Shown here piece by piece: positions 33,106 through 38,228 of a stretch of DNA of 38,228 nt. The first letter of the stretch is position 1; each line of letters begins with the position of its first letter. Position numbers and translations under genes: made by a program. Source of the stretch: Avimonoglobus sp965151315 (GTDB lineage: Bacteria; Bacillota; Clostridia; UBA1381); NCBI GenBank assembly GCA_965151315.1, contig CBCTZG010000022.1:1-38228 (forward strand). Reading direction: 5' to 3'. A model generated the notes under the pieces. The model did no database searches and was not told the DNA's origin. It saw only the letters and a program-made list of their open reading frames with translations.

Positions 33106-34257
33106 ATGGAATTTGCACATAAGATAACAATAATTGGGTCTACTGGCTCTATTGGTACCCAAACGCTGGAGATCGCCAGAGCGTATCCGGGGATCCGGGT
33201 GCTGGGGCTTTCTGCTTATGGGAACATCCAGCTGTTGGAGGCCCAGGCGCGGGAATTCAAGCCGAAAATCGTCTGTTGTGTAGATCTGGAACAGGCGAGG
33301 CTTTTAAAATCTGCTTTGGCCGACACAGACGTCCGGGTGGTATCCGGTGAAGCCGGCGTAGCGGAGGTGGCTTGTATAGACGGGGCGGAAACGGTTGTAA
33401 CGGCCGTTGTCGGGATTGCAGGATTGCAGCCTACCATCGCCGCAATCCAGGCTGGGAAAAACATCGCGTTGGCAAACAAAGAGACGCTGGTTACCGGGGG
33501 GCATATCGTTACCCGGCTTTGCCGGGAGCATGGTGTGCGCCTGCTGCCGGTAGACAGCGAGCATTCCGCGATCTTTCAGGCCTTACAGGGCAGCGGAGGA
33601 AACGCTGTCACGAAAATCTTGCTGACCGCTTCCGGGGGACCGTTTTTTGGGAAAAGCAAAGCGGATCTCAAGGCTGTGACGCCGGCGGAGGCATTAAAGC
33701 ATCCCAACTGGAATATGGGCGCGAAGGTGACCATTGATTCTGCCACCATGGCGAATAAAGGGCTGGAGGTCATTGAGGCGAAGTGGCTGTTTGGGGTGGA
33801 TATTGACCAGATTGAAGTGCTGGTGCATCGGCAGAGCGTGGTGCATTCCATGGTAGAGTACGCGGACCACAGCGTGATCGCACAGCTGGGCGCGCCGGAT
33901 ATGCGGCTGCCCATCCAGTATGCTATCACCTATCCGGCCAGGCTGCCTATGCGGGGGAACCAACTGGACTTTGCAAAATATCCTGCCCTCACCTTTGAAA
34001 AGCCGGATTTTGAAACCTTCCCGGCGCTGGCCCTGGCTTACCAAGCCGGAAAAACGGGCGGGCTTCTGCCGTGTATTTTCAATGCCAGTGATGAAGCGGC
34101 AGTAGAGCTATTTTTGCAGGAAAAGATTTCTTATCTGCAAATCGCGGAGATTATTGGAGAGGCCATGGAAAAGATCCCAAATGGAGAAAATCCATCTGTG
34201 GCGGAGATTTTGGAAACAGACCGGCAAGTCCGGGCGTTTGTGCGTGAAAATTATTAG
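33106..34257 (+). CDS. dxr: 1-Deoxy-D-xylulose 5-phosphate reductoisomerase
   Basis: Second step of the MEP isoprenoid pathway: DXP to MEP using NADPH. The 383-residue protein opens with ITIIGSTGSIGTQTLE (nucleotide binding). It has LANKETLV, LLPVDSEHSAIFQAL with the metal-binding Asp and Glu, and the ASGGPF and HPNWNMGAKVTIDSATM substrate-loop blocks. ATG 33106 is the best start; TTG 33094 lies too near the ribosome site. Its TAG stop is the only TAG among clear genes here, and it lies at the base of the next hairpin. Confidence 0.97.
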   Translation: MEFAHKITIIGSTGSIGTQTLEIARAYPGIRVLGLSAYGNIQLLEAQAREFKPKIVCCVDLEQARLLKSALADTDVRVVSGEAGVAEVACIDGAETVVTAVVGIAGLQPTIAAIQAGKNIALANKETLVTGGHIVTRLCREHGVRLLPVDSEHSAIFQALQGSGGNAVTKILLTASGGPFFGKSKADLKAVTPAEALKHPNWNMGAKVTIDSATMANKGLEVIEAKWLFGVDIDQIEVLVHRQSVVHSMVEYADHSVIAQLGAPDMRLPIQYAITYPARLPMRGNQLDFAKYPALTFEKPDFETFPALALAYQAGKTGGLLPCIFNASDEAAVELFLQEKISYLQIAEIIGEAMEKIPNGENPSVAEILETDRQVRAFVRENY

Positions 34258-34284
34258 GCAGGGGCGGGTGCCAGCCTGCCTTTT
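34256..34284 (+). terminator. Hairpin with U-tract after dxr
   Basis: AGGCAGG (34256-34262) pairs with CCTGCCT (34275-34281) and is followed by Ts. The stem starts in the dxr stop codon. Since rseP and ispG continue in the same direction 20 bases on, it is likely a partial terminator. Confidence 0.65.
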
Positions 34285-34304
34285 CTATTAGGAGTTGATT
34301 CAAT

Positions 34305-35459
34305 TTGGTAACAGCCATTGTAACGATTGTTATTTTTCTGGTACTCATATCCTTCCATGAATTTGGTCATTTTATCATGTCGAAGGCTGTGGGAGTCAAG
34401 GTGCTGGAATTTGCGGTAGGGATGGGCCCGGCGATTTTTAAGCGGCAGGGGAAGGAAACCCTGTATTCCGTCCGGATCCTGCCTATTGGCGGCTACTGCA
34501 AGCTGGAGGGTGAGGATGAGGAAACGGATGACGCCAGGGCATTCTGCAACCAAAAGCTGTGGAAGCGGTTTTTGGTGATCGTGGCCGGGGCGGTGATCAA
34601 TTTAATTTTGGGATTTATCATCTTTATCATCATGATTGTCGGCCAGGATGGAATCTACACCCGGGAAATCGCCCAGATTGATACCCGCAGCGCTTTGTAC
34701 GGCACGGCGGCCCAGGTGGGGGATGAAATTGTTGCTATCAACGGTAAAAAAATTCATCTGTATAACGACATCGCACTGTATTCCCAGGACTTTTCAGCGG
34801 ATCAGGATATTACCCTGACTCTAAAAAACGACAATGAAAAGAAAACCGTAACTATCAAGCCACGGGTCATGGAGGAGCGGTACCAGTACCAGGAAGACGG
34901 AGTGCGGATCTTTACCACCATGAACGGGGAGACCCAGGAAAGTTTTCTTGCCTACGGGCCGGAGGACAAGGCGCTGGTAGCGGATAGGATCGGCAAGGAA
35001 TATACAGGCTCGTCTCTGAAAATTGGTTATACGCCTGTTATGGAAGATGTGACGCTGTGGAACATTATCCCGGAAGCATATCATAATACAGGCTTTGTGG
35101 TGCGGCTGGTATATAACGCCTTGTGGGATCTGATCCGGGGACAGGGAAGCGTAGACGACTTGTCTGGACCAGTGGGGATTGTCAGCGTTGTGGATACGGC
35201 TGTCAAGTCGGACACCAACAATGTACTGCAGGTTTTAAATATTATGGCGCTTTTAACCATCAACTTAGGCATATTCAATCTTTTACCCCTGCCGGCATTA
35301 GACGGCGGACGCCTGTTCTTTATGCTGATCGAGCTCATTCGCGGAAAACCAGTACCGGCGGAAAAGGAGGGGATGGTGCATGCTATTGGCCTTTTACTGC
35401 TGCTTGCCTTTGCGGTGCTGATTTCCTTTAACGATATTATGAAATTATTGGGGCGGTAA
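34305..35459 (+). CDS. rseP: RIP metalloprotease RseP (site-2 protease)
   Basis: An intramembrane zinc protease that cuts anti-sigma factors and remnant signal peptides in stress and sporulation signalling. The 384-residue protein has HEFGH in the first membrane segment (zinc ligands and catalytic Glu), a central PDZ-like part (QVGDEIVAINGKKI), and the third-ligand motif NLLPLPALDGGR near the C-terminus, then two more hydrophobic segments. The TTG start at 34305 follows AGGAG by 11 bases. It lies 2 bases from ispG, as in many Firmicutes. Confidence 0.95.
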   Translation: MVTAIVTIVIFLVLISFHEFGHFIMSKAVGVKVLEFAVGMGPAIFKRQGKETLYSVRILPIGGYCKLEGEDEETDDARAFCNQKLWKRFLVIVAGAVINLILGFIIFIIMIVGQDGIYTREIAQIDTRSALYGTAAQVGDEIVAINGKKIHLYNDIALYSQDFSADQDITLTLKNDNEKKTVTIKPRVMEERYQYQEDGVRIFTTMNGETQESFLAYGPEDKALVADRIGKEYTGSSLKIGYTPVMEDVTLWNIIPEAYHNTGFVVRLVYNALWDLIRGQGSVDDLSGPVGIVSVVDTAVKSDTNNVLQVLNIMALLTINLGIFNLLPLPALDGGRLFFMLIELIRGKPVPAEKEGMVHAIGLLLLLAFAVLISFNDIMKLLGR

Positions 35460-35461
35460 CG

Positions 35462-36511
35462 ATGACAAAAAGAGGAGTATATGTAGGAAACATAAAAATT
35501 GGCGGCGGTGCGCCGGTATCCATCCAGTCCATGACCAATACGGATACCCGGGATGTAGAGGCAACGGTGGCGCAGATCCAGCGGCTGGCCGCCGCCGGCT
35601 GCCAGATTGTCCGGGTGGCTGTGCCGGATTCGGCAGCAGCGGAAGCCGTGGCACGGATTAAGCCAAGGATCTCTATCCCATTGGTCTGTGATATTCATTT
35701 TGATTACCGGCTGGCCCTGACCTGTATGGAAAACGGCGCGGATAAGATCCGGATCAATCCCGGCAATATCGGAGATAAAAACCGGGTCCGTCAGGTGGCC
35801 GATATGGCAAAGGCAAAGGGGATCCCGATCCGTATCGGTGTAAACGGCGGTTCCCTGGAGCGGGATCTTTTGGAAAAGTATCAGAAGCCCACAGCGGATG
35901 CTTTGGTGGAGAGCGCCCTTCGCCATGTGGAGATTTTGGACGAGCTGAATTTCTCGGATATTGTGGTATCCATCAAAGTTTCGGATGTGCCCACAATGCT
36001 GGCGGCTTACCGGAAATTTAGCCAGATTTCGGATATCCCCCTGCATGTAGGGGTTACAGAGGCCGGTACACGGGAACGGGGACTGTTAAAATCCGCTGTT
36101 GGAATCGGCAGCCTGCTTGCAGAGGGGATCGGCGATACGATCCGGGTTTCTCTGACTGCGGATCCCGTAGAGGAAATTTACGGCGCCAGAGAAATTTTAA
36201 AAATCTTGGGTATGCAGAAGCAAGGGGCGGAGCTTGTATCTTGTCCAACCTGCGGCCGGACACAGATCGACCTGATCCCCATTGCGGAAGAAGTGGGGCG
36301 GCGGATCGCCCATATTGAAAAGCCCATTAAAGTGGCGGTAATGGGCTGTGCGGTCAACGGTCCAGGAGAGGCTCGGGAGGCGGATATCGGAATTGCCGGC
36401 GGCAGCGGAGTGGGGTTGATTTTCCGGCATGGGAAGATTCTCCGCAAGGTGCCGGAGAAACACATTGTAGATGAGCTGATGCTGGAGATTGATAAGCTGT
36501 TGGCAGAATAA
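35462..36511 (+). CDS. ispG: 4-Hydroxy-3-methylbut-2-en-1-yl diphosphate synthase
   Basis: Late MEP-pathway step: reductive ring opening of ME-cPP to HMBPP with a 4Fe-4S cluster. The 349-residue protein begins with a TIM-barrel part (VSIQSMTNTDTRD, PLVCDIHFDYRLAL, KIRINPGNIG). The cluster domain has CPTCGRTQID and MGCAVNGPGEA, providing the three cysteines, with a distal Glu expected as fourth ligand. ATG at 35462 follows the rseP stop with no gap. Length is usual for the Gram-positive form. Confidence 0.97.
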   Translation: MTKRGVYVGNIKIGGGAPVSIQSMTNTDTRDVEATVAQIQRLAAAGCQIVRVAVPDSAAAEAVARIKPRISIPLVCDIHFDYRLALTCMENGADKIRINPGNIGDKNRVRQVADMAKAKGIPIRIGVNGGSLERDLLEKYQKPTADALVESALRHVEILDELNFSDIVVSIKVSDVPTMLAAYRKFSQISDIPLHVGVTEAGTRERGLLKSAVGIGSLLAEGIGDTIRVSLTADPVEEIYGAREILKILGMQKQGAELVSCPTCGRTQIDLIPIAEEVGRRIAHIEKPIKVAVMGCAVNGPGEAREADIGIAGGSGVGLIFRHGKILRKVPEKHIVDELMLEIDKLLAE

Positions 36512-36531
36512 AAAAGAAAGGCAGAGAAAAA

Positions 36532-36969
36532 ATGAAAAAATATTTGATTATGAACGGCCCCAATTTAAATATGCTGGGGATCCGGGAGCCGGGCGTTTAC
36601 GGCCGGGAAACGCTCGACGCTGTTTGTCGGAAAATCGCTGACCGGGCAGAAAAGCTGGGCGTAGAAGTGGATTTTTTTCAGAGCAATATTGAGGGGGAGC
36701 TAATCAACGCGATCCATGCGGCTATGGGGCGGTATGCCGGGATCGTCCTTAATCCCGGAGCATTTACGCACTATTCCTATGCGATTCGGGATGCCATCGC
36801 GGCCGTGAAGGTGCCGGTGGTGGAGGTACATATTTCCAATGTCCATCAGCGGGAAGAATTCCGGCATCATTCAGTGACGGCGCCGGTCTGCGTGGGGCAG
36901 ATCTGCGGATTGGGCATAAACGGCTATATTTACGCATTGGAGGCGCTTTTGAATGGATCGGATCAGTAA
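36532..36969 (+). CDS. aroQ: 3-Dehydroquinate dehydratase, type II
   Basis: Third step of the shikimate pathway; type II enzymes act through an enolate and are dodecamers. The 145-residue protein has MNGPNLNMLG, the flexible lid IREPGVYG (catalytic Arg and Tyr), NPGAFTHYSYAIRDA, and EVHISNVHQREEFR with the catalytic His. The ATG has AAAGG upstream. Its 3' end overlaps pepP by 17 bases, which implies coupled translation. Confidence 0.96.
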   Translation: MKKYLIMNGPNLNMLGIREPGVYGRETLDAVCRKIADRAEKLGVEVDFFQSNIEGELINAIHAAMGRYAGIVLNPGAFTHYSYAIRDAIAAVKVPVVEVHISNVHQREEFRHHSVTAPVCVGQICGLGINGYIYALEALLNGSDQ

Positions 36970-37996
36970 ACTGCGGGCAGGGCTTCCGGCAGGAACAGGG
37001 GTGTATATTTCCAGTTATGCCAACATATTTTATTACAGCGGCTTTGCTTCAGAGGACGCAAAGCTGGTAATTACTGAGGATCAGAATTTTTTGATCACGG
37101 ATTCCCGGTATTTGATCCAGGCCAAGACACAGGCGCCGGATTTCACTATTTTGGATGTCCGGAAGGGCCTGGGAAAACTGCTGGCAGAAATGAAGCTTGA
37201 ACGCTTGGGATACGAAGAAGAAAATCTGACCTGCGCGGAACTGGATCGGCTGAATGAACTGGGCATTGCCGTACAGCCCATGCAGGCGGTGATTTCCGGC
37301 CCCCGGGCGGTCAAGGACAAACATGAGATTCAAAAAATCCAGGCGGCGGAACAAATGGGCGACGCCGCCTTTTCCCACATTTTAGAATATCTGCGGCCAG
37401 GGCTGACAGAGTGGGAAGTGGCGCTGGAGTTGGAATACTTTATGAAAAAAAACGGCGCCCGGCGGCTTTCCTTTGATACGATCGTGGCTTCCGGCCTGCG
37501 TTCGGCGATGCCCCATGGCACGGCAAGCGATAAGGTGATTGAAGCGGGGGATTTCGTGACCATGGATTTTGGCTGTGTTTTAGACGGCTATTGTTCCGAC
37601 ATGACCCGGACGGTGGTGATGGGAAAGGCCAGCGCTCGGCAAAAGGAAATCTATGACGTGGTGCTACGGGCCCAAGAAACGGCCCTGGCTGGAATCGCCT
37701 GCGGCATCCCGTGCAGCGAAATTGACAGGCTGGCCCGGGAGGTCATTCAAAAGGCTGGCTATGGTGCGTATTTTGGCCATAGCTTGGGCCATAGCGTGGG
37801 GATTGAAATCCATGAATCGCCCAATTTTTCGCCCAAAAGCCAGGAGCATGTTACCAACGGCCATGTGATCACCGTAGAACCTGGGATTTATATCGAGGAT
37901 TTTGGCGGTGTCCGGATCGAAGATGTAATCGCGGTGCAGGATGAAAAAGTGATCAATCTTACGGCTTCCAGCAAAGAATTCATAGAAATATTTTAA
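36953..37996 (+). CDS. Xaa-Pro aminopeptidase/dipeptidase (M24B)
   Basis: A cytoplasmic metallopeptidase that releases N-terminal residues preceding proline. The 347-residue protein has a creatinase-like N-domain (about 1-125) and the pita-bread catalytic domain. All five metal-ligand sites are visible: MDFGC (Asp), SDMTRT (Asp), FGHSLGHSVG (His), VEPGIYIE (Glu) and VRIEDV (Glu). It overlaps aroQ, and GGAGG within aroQ (36939-36943) precedes its ATG by 9 bases. The aroQ-pepP order is usual in Clostridia, but efp, often next, is not present here; a tRNA follows. Confidence 0.94.
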   Translation: MDRISKLRAGLPAGTGVYISSYANIFYYSGFASEDAKLVITEDQNFLITDSRYLIQAKTQAPDFTILDVRKGLGKLLAEMKLERLGYEEENLTCAELDRLNELGIAVQPMQAVISGPRAVKDKHEIQKIQAAEQMGDAAFSHILEYLRPGLTEWEVALELEYFMKKNGARRLSFDTIVASGLRSAMPHGTASDKVIEAGDFVTMDFGCVLDGYCSDMTRTVVMGKASARQKEIYDVVLRAQETALAGIACGIPCSEIDRLAREVIQKAGYGAYFGHSLGHSVGIEIHESPNFSPKSQEHVTNGHVITVEPGIYIEDFGGVRIEDVIAVQDEKVINLTASSKEFIEIF

Positions 37997-38013
37997 AATT
38001 TTTAAAAAAAGAC

Positions 38014-38042
38014 TTGATTCTTGGAAAGTTTTGCGGTATAAT
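38014..38042 (+). promoter_or_regulatory. Promoter of tRNA-Arg
   Basis: TTGATT (38014-38019) and a perfect TATAAT (38037-38042) are 17 bases apart, 16 bases upstream of the tRNA. Confidence 0.88.
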
Positions 38043-38058
38043 AGATAATGTTGTGAAT

Positions 38059-38135
38059 GTATGCGTAGCTCAGCTGGATAGAGTACAAGATTCCGATTCT
38101 TGGGGTCGCGGGTTCAAATCCTGTCGCATACACCA
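38059..38135 (+). tRNA. tRNA-Arg (anticodon CCG)
   Basis: The acceptor arm GTATGCG (38059-38065) pairs with CGCATAC (38125-38131); the anticodon arm CAAGA/TCTTG frames CCG (38093-38095); the T arm has GGTTCAAATC; CCA is encoded. It reads CGG, which is the dominant Arg codon in pyrH and other genes of the right part of the window. Confidence 0.95.
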
Positions 38136-38137
38136 GC

Positions 38138-38175
38138 AAATCCCGCTCAAACATTTGGTTTTGAGCGGGATTTTT
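38138..38175 (+). terminator. Terminator of tRNA-Arg
   Basis: A 14-bp stem, AAATCCCGCTCAAA (38138-38151) with TTTGAGCGGGATTT (38160-38173), and a T-tail immediately follow the CCA end. Confidence 0.9.
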
Positions 38176-38202
38176 ATTGGTGCCTTTAGGCGTGGGAATA
38201 AA

Positions 38203-38221
38203 CCCCCAGTTCTACTGGGGG
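38203..38221. repeat. Palindrome at right edge, possible IS200/IS605-type end
   Basis: CCCCCAGT (38203-38210) pairs perfectly with ACTGGGGG (38214-38221) across a TCT loop. A small GCC-TTTA-GGC hairpin (about 38182-38191) lies just before it. Paired subterminal hairpins of this sort are found at the ends of IS200/IS605-type elements. No transposase is inside the window, so this is only suggestive. Confidence 0.35.
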
Positions 38222-38228
38222 AAGATAA

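Noticed and set aside
1..38228. CRISPR array, toxin-antitoxin or phage-defence genes
   Set aside because: No regularly spaced direct repeats and no recognisable defence or phage proteins on either strand.

Overview
The window looks like chromosome from an anaerobic, spore-forming, S-layer-bearing Clostridia (Firmicutes). The pointers are an alpha/beta-type small acid-soluble spore protein, SLH-domain surface proteins, strong Shine-Dalgarno sites, meso-diaminopimelate dehydrogenase and MEP-pathway isoprenoid genes. The lineage resembles plant-polysaccharide-degrading gut Clostridia with SLH-anchored enzymes (Monoglobus-like), but that placement is inference.

Region A (1-7.6 kb) is a rightward run of five genes: a secreted carbohydrate-binding protein, a CBM9-like plus copper-amine-oxidase-N-like protein, a degenerate FAD-oxidoreductase homologue, an intact FAD-dependent oxidoreductase, and a secreted CBM-GH10 enzyme. 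It ends at a bidirectional terminator. These genes use ATA isoleucine codons heavily, unlike the rest of the window. Region B (7.65-8.3 kb) holds a leftward spore-protein gene with an unusual C-terminus and a tRNA-Asp gene with its own promoter and terminator.

Region C (8.35-27.75 kb) is a rightward glycan-use cluster. It encodes two sugar ABC permeases, a lipoprotein binding protein, two SLH-anchored surface proteins, two multi-domain carbohydrate-binding proteins, two large paralogous secreted clan GH-A-like glycosidases, and a cytoplasmic GH78 alpha-L-rhamnosidase. The plausible flow is capture at the envelope, extracellular cleavage, import of oligosaccharides and intracellular removal of rhamnose. 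No regulator and no dedicated transport ATPase lie in the cluster. The two GH-A proteins and the repeated beta-sandwich domains shared by their neighbours are the best candidates for an undescribed system.

Region D (27.9-38 kb) is mostly housekeeping: ddh, a half-size EamA transporter, a lipoprotein gene broken by an in-frame TAG, then pyrH-frr-uppS-cdsA-dxr-rseP-ispG and aroQ-pepP. It closes with tRNA-Arg(CCG) and a possible IS200/IS605-type end at the right edge. pyrH has a strong extended -10 promoter whose expected start site coincides with a 14-bp leader hairpin.
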